This document shows, piece by piece, positions 22,899-34,597 of a DNA stretch of 64,000 bases (its first letter is position 1; each line of letters starts with the position of its first letter). The DNA lies in contig NC_037276.1 in the NCBI RefSeq assembly GCF_000002425.4, forward strand, positions 1,024,380-1,088,379, given 5' to 3'. This DNA is from Physcomitrium patens. Taxonomy: Eukaryota; Streptophyta; Bryopsida; Funariales; Funariaceae. The position numbers and the translations under genes are program-made. The notes under the pieces are model-generated. The model searched no databases. It was not told the origin of the DNA and saw only the letters and a list, made by a program, of their open reading frames with translations.

Positions 22899-24213
22899 AT
22901 GGCCCTTTCTTCGGCGGTCATTGTGTCGTTGCGAATTTCTCCTTCTGTGTGCTGCTCTGCAGCGGAACCCAACAATCATGCAGCCATTTCCAGCGACTGT
23001 TCTGTGAAGCTGGCGCAGCCGCAGCCTGTGTCGCGAGTGCAGCATTTGTCGCTACTAAATCGAGAGAACTCATCTTGTTCTGCGCCGATCATGTCAATGC
23101 TTCACCCCGGGATGGAGTTTGTCAATGTTATGTACTTCAAGGGTAGCTACAACGCACAGGTTCGCGCTTCTGAGTCCCTGGGTAGTGATCTGTTAGGGGA
23201 ACTTGCGAGGTTGCGATGATCCGTGGGCGATGGGATTCTCGGTGTGTTGCCAACGTTAGAGGACAAAGTGTTTGTTTTTTAGTTTTGTTTTTAGCGAACG
23301 GACATTTTTATTTTTTTATTTGTTATAGATTTTGGTGCGTTGTTGGTTCAGATTTTCGTCGGAGAAGATGAGTCAGCCGATTCAGTGGTGAGGAGATTCA
23401 GAAGAGCTGTCTCGGCAGCCGGAGTGATTCCTGAATGTAGGCGCAGAAGGTTCCACGAGACCCCGCAGGATATTGTGAAACGCAAGCAGAAGGAGGCTCA
23501 TCGCAGGAATAAAAGGTACTGCGCTTGTCTGCAATATATAACCCCATAACCTAGCTTGGCTCCCACTCTGTCTTCGTGGTGCAGTAGATATCTTGGCACT
23601 CATCACGTTGTATGGTGGAGTTTCTGCAACTTATACTAGCCTTGTCAATGGAGAAGTGCACCTTGATCACGACCGGTGGGATATTCCAAGGACTCTACTT
23701 CCTTGAATTTCATGATCCTCTAGTAGGCACGGAAATTGCCTTCCTTCGCTGGCAGAGTTCACAATTTGAATGTGGAAGTGAATTGCCTGAAAGACCTGGA
23801 GAATGGTGTCAACTGTGTGAATCATTTCGTGTCTTGAAATTTTCGCTGCCTGCTTACATTTTGCATGTGTAATTCATCATACATACATCTTGATATCGCA
23901 CGGTATAAAGTTCATATGGAAATATTTGAAAACTATGCTGCTATCGACAAATATTTTTCTTTGATTGAATTAATTGTTGCTTTCGATTTTTAAATTAGGG
24001 TTAGTTTCCTAGTTCTGCACGTATTTAATAATTCCATATTTCAATTATGGTAGCTCTTTTCCAGTAAGATTGATTGAATAAGAATTTTATTTGCACAGCA
24101 ACCGAAGGTTTTCTGGACCACGGCCCGAGGGTGGATATGGTGAAAAGAAGGAAACCAGTAGTGCAGAGGAGGAAGATGACGACTTCTGGGGGTATGTCGA
24201 CGAGGATGCCTAA
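22899..24213 (+). CDS. RPS21: Organellar ribosomal protein bS21 (plastid type)
   Basis: Three exons, 22899-23159, 23352-23515 and 24099-24213, join in phase to 179 residues. The N-terminal ~80 residues are Ser/Ala/Pro-rich with few acids, consistent with a plastid transit peptide. The bS21 core begins at the exon 1/2 junction (SYNAQ then IFVGEDESADSV), followed by VRRFRRAVSAAGVIPECRRR and a Lys/Arg-rich helix (DIVKRKQKEAHRRNKR). The family binds near the anti-Shine-Dalgarno end of 16S rRNA in the small subunit. The C-terminus carries an acidic tail (EEEDDDFWGYVDEDA) beyond the bacterial length, a feature I recall in plant plastid homologues. The splice choice at 23159/23352 is the one that gives continuous homology. 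The next gene, convergent, is an rRNA methyltransferase. Confidence 0.9.
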
Positions 24214-25248
24214 TTTTTGGAAGTTATTTTAACCTCGATCTTATTGTGGAGCATTTTGGAGTTCTTTTGAGTCCATCTTACTTTCTAGTGTTACAAAAAA
24301 ATTACACGACTCCTAAACCAATTAGAAAAGTAGAACCTGAAGTCATTGAACTTCAAAACATTTTTAGAGCAGGATATACACTTCCGTGATACTGAGTAGG
24401 TTTAAAGCATCAAACTGGTATTGAATGTCAAGTAAGAACCATGCATGTTTCAAAAGTTTTGATGAGCTGAATGTAAACTACCGAGGACTTACGTTTGTGG
24501 CCTTTGCTTCAAGCACTTAAAAGTGGTAAAGCTTCTCAACTTGTAGTAGACATGCTTTTAACCAGCTCCTTTTGCGGATACAACATGAGGATTAGTTTGA
24601 TACATTTTACAATGAGGTTTTAAAGCTTTTGTGCTTGAAGTTTTGTTCATTGTTTGAAAAGAAAAAAGATGCTGACTTACTGTGAAGAAAAAGTTTTGAT
24701 GATTGATTTGGTTTTATTAATGTTGGTGATAATGTTATTATTGTTATTATTATTATTATTTTATAAATAATGGTTGGCATTATAGCAAATTAATTTTTAG
24801 TAAACACATTGTTATATTGTAAATATGTAAGTGTCACTACCATTAATGACCCATAGATTAATAAATTACGATTTTTCAACAATCAAAGATAGTATTTTTA
24901 TTGCTAAAAATACAAGTTTTAAATTAAATTGTTTTTCATTTACCTATTTATTCTATCTAGTTCTTTTCTAGTGATAAATAGTGTACGTAAAAGATTTATC
25001 TAGATTAAAATAAAATAAAGAATGTAACAAGAGTGCATGCTGACAAATCTTAGCCCATACAATCTGTAATTTGCAACTTCGCATAGCTAATGCAACATCT
25101 CTGCATTGTCAGATTTCCCAATAGCTTCACGTTACACTGAGAAACTAAGACAGCAGTGAAAATCTCCACCAATTATGTGGACCAAAGTAATCTAATTCTG
25201 CAGTGAACAAATTGAAGATCTAGTGTTTAAATTCAGAAAGGCTTGCTT
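24214..25248. other. Spacer between convergent bS21 and methyltransferase genes
   Basis: Probably the two 3' untranslated regions with AT-rich DNA between them; an ATT-type repeat lies near 24735-24762. No gene is seen. Confidence 0.5.
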
Positions 25249-28200
25249 TCAGCATGTTTCTAAGGTAGAGACTGTGATTTGAATTGAATCTGGTGAGGAA
25301 GAAGCCGTTGTTGATGGAATTCGATGGAAGCATGCTAGAAATTCAATATTCCCCTCAGCACCTGTTATTGGTGACTGAATCCAGCCTTGGCATTCAAAGC
25401 CGAAGCCTTCCACACCACTGATCACTCGTTGCAAGACCTAGTCAATCATACCAATGTCAACAAACTTCTGATCTAGTGTTCAAGAATAACAGGATGTCGG
25501 TCACTTGACAAACATAAAACAAAAAAGCAAACATGATACAAAATCTGATGGGTGGTTCTCACCCAAACAGATACCAAAACAGTTCATGCACCAACTGTGT
25601 TCAGTCAAGTACATGGGCTGGTTCAACGAACCTCTTTGTGAACAGCAGGGTCCCTCACAATGCCACCTCCCCCAACCTGAGCAGTCGACGCAATTAAGGT
25701 TAGAATATCAAATCTGGGCCAGAAGATGGTCGTTCAGGCTCAATGAGACACTCTATTCATTCAGTGAACACGAAACACCATAGGTCAGTTACACAAAGCA
25801 CATGAATCATGCGTAAGGCTAATACCAAGAAGTGCACAACCACAGATAAAAACCTGAGAACGTCGGGCCTCGAATTGCGGCTTGATGAGGGTTATGATCG
25901 ATGATTCAGGCTTCATAACAGAGCAAACTGTTGGCATCACCTGCATCACCATAAAAGGAACCTCCAGTGATGAACAACTGACGAGCTGATTTCCTCGTAT
26001 TTCCTAGCGATTCCAACTGTGCGTAAATCTCCCACATGAACAGCCAAAAACAAAGAGACTATTGCAAGTAGCATAGTGCAAACAAACGGAGCACAAATCA
26101 ATGAGTGTGCTTAATATGGCGGTCTGAGTGAATGATAAGTTGTACCAGTAAGATTGAGATGAAGGAAAGGTCAAGAGTGACCAAGTCAACTTGTTCAGGG
26201 AGACCTGGTAGGTAACGTAGATTGGTTCTCTCCATGATAGTGACACGTTGGTCAACACGAATTTTTTCGGCAACCTGATTACAAATCAATCAATGTGGTT
26301 TACATGAATGGATCGAAACAACAAATCTTGATTTCAACACGGAGATCCATTTCTAGAGGAAGAAACTTTGTGGGGCTCCACTTGAAAAGTTAGCGCTTCT
26401 TACACTAATTGAAAGTGAGAAAAACACAGTTTGAACTGGAACCCCCTTTAAGGCACATGAAACATATACTGTTGTCCTCCATCTCACAGTTTACGCCCGT
26501 CACTCAAGCTCGTACTTGCAAAGAAAGTCAGCCACCACAGATGTATGCAACAATCGTTTACCTGGCCGTAACCAACGTCCACACCATATATTCGGGCAGC
26601 TCCATTCTGTAATAGGCAATCTGAAAAGCCACCTGTTGAAAGTCCCGCATCCAGAACTACCTTGCCATTCACATCATGACAAAACTTCTCCAAAGCAGCT
26701 TCCAGTTTGTATCCTGCTCTGAAGACATAAACAATGTAATTAACTTATGTAACCACATAAGAAATGATAGCTAAACTAAATAAATAAAAAATCAGTAGCA
26801 TCAGAATGCGGGAAAAACCCTAGTTTCAAGCACAGAAAAAACTACGAAATGATCATACAAATAATGAACTCAGCCCACATGAACACTGAACTTATGCCGT
26901 TTTGGAAAGTAAAAGAATAACCCATTTTTTGAATTGGTGTTAAAGAAATGAACTAAATTCCTACTGATAAGTGTCCAGCCTCATGAAAACGTCACACTTT
27001 AGGAATCCTCGTAGATCTGCACTAAAATTATCCCACCATCATCGTCAAGAACACACATGACAAGGCATGTGAGAGAAACAATGTGTTACCTGCACACGTA
27101 TTTTGGAACTTCTGCTATGATATCAATCTTGGATGTAGGCTTGACAGAGCTCCCCGCCTTCGCAGCAGGCCTACCATCTACGATTACTTTACCTACTCTT
27201 CAAAAATGCACCATATCAACCACAGGCCCTTGCCAGTCTATTTCATGGAAAAGCTCGATGACTGCACCATCATTTAGAAGCTGCTTTATCGAAAATTTGA
27301 TCAAATGAAATTCTTCAGCCCTCTTCATTTAGGAATGTGAAATCCTCGCCATACATGCCAATGGCATTGAAAACTTACCTTGTAAAATCCACGACTGGAT
27401 CAATGATCGGCTATATTGGGGAAACTGCTCCATGCACAATTCGTCTAGTCTCATTTTCCTCTTCATCAACCTGCAAAATACGCTTCCGCAATCGTGAACA
27501 AACCAGAGCCCAAAACCCCTCATCCTTAAACAGGTTGAGTGAAGAAGTTTGACAGTTTTAACAGAGAAAATATCAGTCTAGAGTACCTCTGTTTCGCCAG
27601 GCTACCAGCAGTTTCATGTACACTACTACTCAGCTCCTGGCATCGTACCCACATAATCCGTCCACACGGTCTCGCAGTTTCTGCACAAGTTTCTCCAATC
27701 TGAGCACGAAATCATGTAGAATTTTATAAAATAAGTATTGATAGTATCGTGTGCCCTATTACAACTATTAGTGCCTCAAGGTACCGTGAAAAACCCTAAG
27801 AGGATGCAGTGAACACACATGACGTGTATGTGTGGGCTGTAATCCAAAATATGCCACTGAAGCCCATGTTGCTCTCTAGAATTAGCCATACGCTGCAAGA
27901 CACAAATCCAAGCCCATTGAAAACATAACAGGCTAGCCCGTTTCCTCCTGACGACTGCGGCGCAAATCATGTCACAAAATAATTTCGAAATTGACAAATT
28001 TTAAAAACCAAATGTTGTTGCCGGCAACTGCTGAAAAGAAAATTCTTTGAAATTTTGATGATCTGTAAGTTTTAATGCAGTAGAAGAAATCATACACAAT
28101 GCGACAGCTCAGAAAAAATTAGGTAGCTCCTAACACTGAGTTTAAAACCCCGGCCTCTATTAACCTTCCTTTTCAAATATATATTTTTTTCTATATAAAA

Positions 28201-28700
28201 ACAGTAAAAAATACCTCCAAAACCCAAAAGCTAGAATGATGCAACAAGACATTTAGTTAACAATATTCAGCGAACCCGAATTCAGCACGAACCAGTATGA
28301 GGCGTCCATAAACCCAGGCTGGACAGACGGACAGGGGATTGACCACAAGAACTGCTCCACGAGATTCCATGAGAGGGCAGCATCGCTAGAATCCCTTGTT
28401 TCATCCCCCTGACCCCCAACATGCTTGAGATTCGAAGGCTCATCACATTGCGAGGTATCGCGACTTCATTACGGAATCGTCTCTAGCAAGGCTTAAAACT
28501 GCCCTCCTCCTCACACCCAGTAGTTCTCACCACCCCAACTGCCCAAGTGCCAACAAAATGCTACGAGGAACTACAAAGCGCAGATGCGCAACACCCAGCG
28601 ACAATGAAACGCTGAAGCAAATTGCGGGTGTGGATGCTCCGCGGTTGCGAGGCTCTGGTCGAAGAACTGCTCCTCCTCCTCGAAAACGCAATCCTCTCAT
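25249..28700 (-). CDS. TlyA/FtsJ-type S4-domain rRNA methyltransferase, organelle-targeted
   Basis: Eight exons on the minus strand chain in phase: 28700-28531, 27470-27379, 27192-27090, 26718-26562, 26274-26146, 25940-25854, 25676-25632, 25437-25249, giving 323 residues. The first ~56 residues are Arg-rich with hydrophobic stretches, as in an organellar presequence. An S4 RNA-binding domain follows ([20 protein letters not shown], residue 64 on; GKVIVDG). The methyltransferase has motif [13 protein letters not shown] (145-153), [17 protein letters not shown] (D209) and KPQFEARR (K237). This is the layout of bacterial TlyA (once called hemolysin A), which methylates ribose 2'-OH of C in 16S/23S rRNA with SAM. 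It ends with GW--SPI-GAEGN-EFLA, conserved in the family. Intron 1 is 1060 nt. Plastid versus mitochondrial location cannot be decided from sequence. Confidence 0.88.
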
Positions 28701-28793
28701 TGGAAAGAGTTGTCTGGTGTGAAAAGAGACTCCCCTTTCAGGCTTCTTATTAGCCCTCCAAGTCACGTCGGTGTGAAAAGATAAACCTGTTTT

Positions 28794-28801
28794 TAGGGTT
28801 T
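28794..28801 (-). promoter_or_regulatory. Telo-box in promoter/leader of the methyltransferase gene
   Basis: AAACCCTA on the minus strand lies about 95 bp upstream of the start codon at 28700. Telo-boxes are enriched near the transcription starts of plant translation and ribosome-biogenesis genes, which fits this gene. An ATAAACCTGTTT motif flanks it on both sides. Confidence 0.45.
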
Positions 28802-31369
28802 CAATATAAACCTGTTTCGTGCCCTTAGGATTTCTGATCTTGCCATTTAATATAATTGGTCATGTGAAGCATACAAACAGAGCAGTTTTGAATGTTGTTA
28901 GATCCTGCAATTTCAGTGTGATCCTGGACGACACTAAAAAATTTACAGTGTTGCATTCAATGGCTTGCAGGTTCTCCAATCGCTACTAGCAATGGGCATG
29001 GAGATGATGGCTGCAAAATCAGCCATTAAAGTGCACATATGTGTCCTGTGTGGGACAAAAAACATAGATTGATTATAACAATTGTGTGGAGACATTTGTG
29101 CTTACTAGCAAAGTTAGTTAACCAGAAAAAACATTCATATAGATTTACAGATGAAATCAGTCACTTTGTTCAATGGCAGCATCTTGTTATGCTTTCTTCC
29201 AATGAAGTTATTCAATCCTTTCCATCTCCTTCAAGGCCCATGAACATGGTACAATCCCACTTACACCACTCCATCACCACTACATTGGCTTGAAGTTAAA
29301 CTTGCAAGTTGAAGCATACAGTCCTGATATTGTTAGTTATTTTAGAGGAAACATTGTATCATGATTTCATAACTTTGTTCAGCTCAGTTACTTGCACTAA
29401 ACTTGCTGACTCCTCTGAGGATACTAAAGTCATGTTATTATGGACCTTGTGGAACGAAGAGGAAACCTGTTCAAATTAGAATTGTTTAAGTTGGTGCAAT
29501 TAAGCATATTCCCCTTGATTTGGGTGGAGATAGTCCACTTAAAAGTCATGACTGCGTGATAAGACCCCTTGGTATCTTCCATTGAGAACAGTTCAATAAG
29601 CAACTAATTTCTCTGACTTCACAATATCAGGTTGAACAAAGACTTCCAAACCAGTCTTCGGACGCTCTTGAGATTACTGAATTATCCCGCTCTAAACTTG
29701 TTTTCTTTCATCTTCTACAGCATTTGAGTATTGGAAGACGTGCTTGAGCTAATCTGACTTTATAGCATTGTTCTTAGTTGTAGATGGGAGCTTCAGCTGC
29801 GAACAGAGACTTGGATCTTCTGATGTGTTGTGTAATGCAGGGTTTTTCACTGGGTGAAGAACTATTGGATTTGAGTGCTTTATTACTATTGTATGATGGT
29901 AAGAATGATGTTTATTACTACTTGAAATTCTAGAAATTGTAACATTTTATACAAGAGTATCAATTCTGAGAATTGAGAAATGAAAAGTATGTGAATTTTT
30001 TAGAACGTGTTATGTTTGTTGATTTTAAGGTTATAGTAAAGATTTTCATGCTTGAATGAATATGGCCCAAAATATGTGCAAGTGTGTAAAAAGATGTTTT
30101 TTCTTTGTAAGATTGTAAGAGTTTTCATTTATTATTTTGTAAAAATAAGAAGCAAGGATACTAAAGTATCTATAAGAAGAAATGATTGAAAAACCAAAGT
30201 GCTCAAAATCTGTAATAATGTGCTTTAGCATAAGTCATATAAATAATATTTAATGATAATTGTTACTTATGTTTGATTGATAGATACCATTAACATTAAG
30301 CTCCCAATTATGTTTATATATTTTTAAATAATTTTTATTTTACTTTAAATACCCAATTGAAAATATAAATAAACTTAGTACCAAGACCTTTGACTTCCAC
30401 TACACATTCACAACTTGTGAACAACTATTGACCATTATCTTTTAAAAAGTAGATGTCATTTATTTTTCTTTAACCACTTGCACATATTGCCATCAACCCA
30501 AGTCATTGTAATTCTTTTTAATCTTTAACCTTAAAATCTTGGCTAATGTAGGCTACAACATAGACACGAACATATTTTTATCTACAATTAATTTTTTGAT
30601 TACCTACTATCTACATATTTTTATTTTATCAAAAAAAAGAAAGATTCTGCGGCCATAAAACAGGTTATAATTTTGGATAAACTTCTGCTAACCCAACCAA
30701 GACCAAAATTCAAATAATAAAATTAATATTATTATTTTGTAAACTCCGCCCCTTCCTCTGTAGCACGTTTCTGACCGTCCGGACGTGAATTTCACGTCCT
30801 TGAATCTACGCTGTCCGATCTGCATGGCATGGGCTTCGCAAGAAAACAAAGAAAGGCACGCTGACCTATCTCGCATATCGTCGCAAACTTGCGATTGTTT
30901 GCTGCGCCGGGTGGTAGAATTGTGATTCGGAGACGTGGGTTTGAATGTCTGAAGACGAGTCATGCACTTGCGGCTGGAAAGAAAACGCGTCCGATTTGAT
31001 TACAGCTTCAATGATCTGAACGAACTGGTTTTTGCGCTGGTTCATGGAGTGGGATTGGTCGTGGTTCCATCTGCTGCATGCATCAGGGTTTTGGTTGTGG
31101 CTCTGGGATCTGTTGCTGCCAAGTCTCGGGATTGTAACCACTTGACCGCATAATTTCTTTCCGGTGAGGAGTTAGTGGGTCGCCATTCATTGCATATGCG
31201 CTGCAAAAGTTGTGCTCTCGTTGACAGCAAATTCTTACTGTGCAGAATGTTCACAATGAGTCTCAAGATATGCCTTTCGAAGCTGGTCTACTCATTTTTA
31301 GAGGAAATCAGTGAAGTCGCAACGATCGCACGGACTATGGTTTGATTGCTCACGTATTCAGAAGCAGTC
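28802..31369. other. Spacer between divergent methyltransferase and invertase genes
   Basis: Mostly AT-rich without a recognised gene. The part from about 29400 to 29760 reads like a decayed coding stretch (see findings). From about 30740 GC content rises toward the invertase, so 30740-31369 likely holds its promoter and leader. Confidence 0.45.
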
Positions 31370-34300
31370 ATGTTTTACCAAGATTGGCTAGCGGGAAGTG
31401 TGAGTGATATCCGATTGTGGCTGAGAAACGGCATGCTGACTACAGTTTTGGCTACTCTTTTCGTGATTTTGACGTCTCTGCCGGAGTGTATGATGCTGCC
31501 TGCATCACATGTCGGGAACTGGACTGCGAGTCCAAGGGTTACCGTGACGGATAAGGAGGGCGATGCCTCATCCACAGAACAACCTCACCGCACCGGTTTT
31601 CATTTTCAGCCTGAGAAAAACTGGATGAATGGTATGAGAGTCTCACCCAATGTGTGTGCGTAACTCGCTGACTTCTTCATTCTAAATGTTCATGATGAAC
31701 TCGCAAGTCTTTTGTGATGATGTGGATTTCGGTGTTGGACAGTCGGGCAATGTTGTGAACTCTGCTTCCAGGGCACCGTAGGCAGAGCACTTTTCAGAGT
31801 TTTGAGGGGCATTTCATGAAATTGACATGTCAACAAACTGAGCTCAATCCCTTTATTTGCAGTATTATTGTCTACGATTGGTTTTTCATCTAACTCAGGA
31901 TGATTGGTTGGAATCGTGGCCATGGCTTGGAAAAACGTTACGCATGGCTTAATACACACTATACAGATCCTAACGGTGAGTACATACTCTCTGTACACCC
32001 CTATCAGTAGTCTTCTATCTACACACGTTGAATAATAATAATAATAAGAAGAAGAATCCAACCAAGAAGATTAAAATAACTTCTCGTTAGAATCCTTCAC
32101 GTTATCTTCAATTTTATAACCGTTCAACTCATAGCTCATTGGTTATAGGCTGTAAGCTCAAAAACCATGAATGAGTCTAGGTTTCGGCATCTATTCCCAA
32201 ATGTAATAATGCTATCATATAGTCCATTCTTCAGCAAGAGGTTCGTCAGTTTATCACTTGCGTGGCTATCTCATTTATATGTTGCAGGGTTAATGTACTA
32301 CAAGGGGTACTACCACCTCTTCTATCAATACAACCCAGAGGCGCCGATCTGGGGCAACATTGTGTGGGGGCACGCTGTGTCAACAGACCTCTTGCGCTGG
32401 CACTACTTGGAGCCAGCCATGAAAGGAGACCACTGGTACGATGAACGGGGGGTGTGGTCTGGGTCAGCAACTCTCTTGGAAGATGGCTCTCCCGTGTTAT
32501 TGTATACCGGGGAGTCTGTTAACAGGACACAAGTGCAAAACATGGCCATTCCTGCCAACAAGTCGGATCCGTTACTGCTCCACTGGATCAAGGTCAGAAG
32601 TGACCTTCAGATTCCAAGGACCATTTTTTTACGTAAACATTCTGATTTCTTTATAATTGAACCTCTGTCAAAGACTGCGGTGGATGACGAGATAAGCGTC
32701 CACAACATACTTGCTATGCAGTTCATGTATAAACAAGGTAGGGAGTTTTTTGCAATAATCAGAAATATGATGATCTTCTCGTTTGTGACCGCAAGGTTCC
32801 ACACAATCCAGTTGTGGTCGCTCCACCCGGATACAATGCTAGTGAATTCCGAGACCCAAGCACAGCATGGCAAGGCTCGGATGGAATGTGGCGCCTGCTT
32901 GTAGGAGCCAACACAGGCAAACGAGGCGTAATTGGAACTGCACTTCTATTCAAAAGCCAAGACTTTTATCAGTGGCAATTTGTAAACCGTCCACTTCATT
33001 CAGTGGCTGGCACAGGGATGTGGGAGTGTCCCGATTTTTATCCTGTGCTCATTGAGGGAATAGAGGGCTTGGAGGTCTCCTCCACTCAGGGGCAACCCGT
33101 AAAACATGTCCTTAAAATTAGTTCGGATGACCTCAAGCACGACTACTACTCTGTAGGTGCATACAATGCTGAGAATGACACCTACGAACCGGCCATTCAT
33201 CAGTTGGACACTGGGATTGGCCTACGGTATGATTATGGGAAGTTTTATGCTTCCAAGTCCTTTTTTGATCCCAGTACGAATCGAAGGATCTTGTTAGGGT
33301 GGTCCAACGAGTCTGATAGCATTCAGGAAGACATCACCAAGGGATGGTCTTCCATTCAGGTACCTAATTGACTCCCTTGAACTCTAGATTCTAGGCTCAT
33401 AATAATGTGCTGCAGGAAGCCATCTCTGATATTATGCTACCTGTTTCCTGGAGTTGCAGTCGATTCCAAGGAAAGTATGGCTGGACAGCATCAGTAGTAC
33501 AAATCTTCTTCAGTGGCCGGTCCGTGAGGTGGAGAGCCTTCGGCAGAACCAGCTCGTCAAGGAAAGTGTTAACCTTCCTCCTGGATCCGTCTATCACCTT
33601 TCAGAAGTCATGGGATCGCAGGTTTGTCCTCAACTACTGACAAAACCCAAACTCAACAGTAGTGGCACATATTATCTTATAAGGATGCGTTGTTTGGCAA
33701 AGAGAGCAGGACATGGCCATGATAATTCACGATTCATTTCACTGAATACTCTAAACCATACTTTTGAAATTCACGAGTTATTTCGTGGACTTCATTTGAC
33801 TGTTCATTTCATTTCTTTATGCAGCTTGATATCGAGGTGCAATTCCTCAAACCAAACCTGACTCAAGAACCCATACCTCCAGAGCTACTTGCCCAGAATG
33901 CGGCTTGCAGCACTTCAGGAGCTGCTAAGAGAGGGATTTTTGGACCTTTTGGCATTCTGGTGCTGACAACTCCCAACCTCGAGGAGCAAACAGCAGTGTT
34001 CTTCTCCTTCGTCCACTCTAGAAGGAATGGCTGGAAGACCATCGTTTGCAGCGACCAAAGTAGGTGCGTAAATCAATCTTTTCTGGTTACAACTGAGATC
34101 ACTCACAGCAACGTGGAACTGAAACTGCTGGGTATGTCTTTAGGTCGTCAATGGACAATGACGTGGACATAACAAGCTACGGGAGCTTTTTGCGTGTTTA
34201 TGACAACGAATTCACCCTCGCCCTCCGAATTTTGGTATGATCTTTGTCACAGTCACAGGCCCACTTTCACAGTCTTTGTAAATATTGGTTAATTGCTGAG

Positions 34301-34597
34301 AACCGAGTTCTTTGCTTGCGTGAGCTAGTTATTTGACTGGGTATTCGTAGAGGATCACTCTTTCATCGAACATTGTCACTGTAACAGGTAGATCACTCTG
34401 TAGTGGAGACTTTTGCACAAGGTGGAAGAACCGTCATCACCTCTAGAGTTTATCCACAACGTGCAGTGAACGATTTTGCCACCATCCACCTCTTCAACAA
34501 CAGCACAAGGCTACACGTGATGACCCAGAGCATTTCGGTTTGGAACATGGAGTCTGTGCAACTGAGCAATTTTAACACAGCAACACAAAGACACTAA
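31370..34597 (+). CDS. Acid invertase (beta-fructofuranosidase, GH32)
   Basis: Eight exons chain in phase: 31370-31631, 31967-31975, 32288-32592, 32796-33359, 33460-33621, 33825-34063, 34144-34234, 34388-34597; 613 residues. Exon 2 is the 9-nt mini-exon typical of plant acid invertases; it completes WMNDPNG (nucleophile D88). Other GH32 marks are WSGSATL, FRDPS (transition-state D212) and MWECPDF (acid/base E269). The residue after WEC is Pro, as in cell-wall rather than vacuolar invertases. A hydrophobic segment at residues 21-37 follows a 20-residue polar N-terminus: a long signal peptide or a signal anchor. The beta-sandwich domain ends in [23 protein letters not shown]. Several N-x-S/T sites suggest glycosylation. 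The enzyme splits sucrose into glucose and fructose in the apoplast or vacuole. Confidence 0.93.
31967..31975 (+). other. 9-nt mini-exon of the invertase
   Basis: ATCCTAACG, bounded by ACACTATACAG on the left and GTGAGTAC on the right, supplies DPN of the catalytic WMNDPNG motif with split codons at both ends. Without it the active-site nucleophile is lost and the frame is kept, because 9 nt is three codons. Confidence 0.9.

Noticed and set aside
27776..27997. Possible extra exon in intron 1 of the methyltransferase gene
   Set aside because: Exon 1 and the S4 exon already join in phase, and the peptide has no resemblance to the family.
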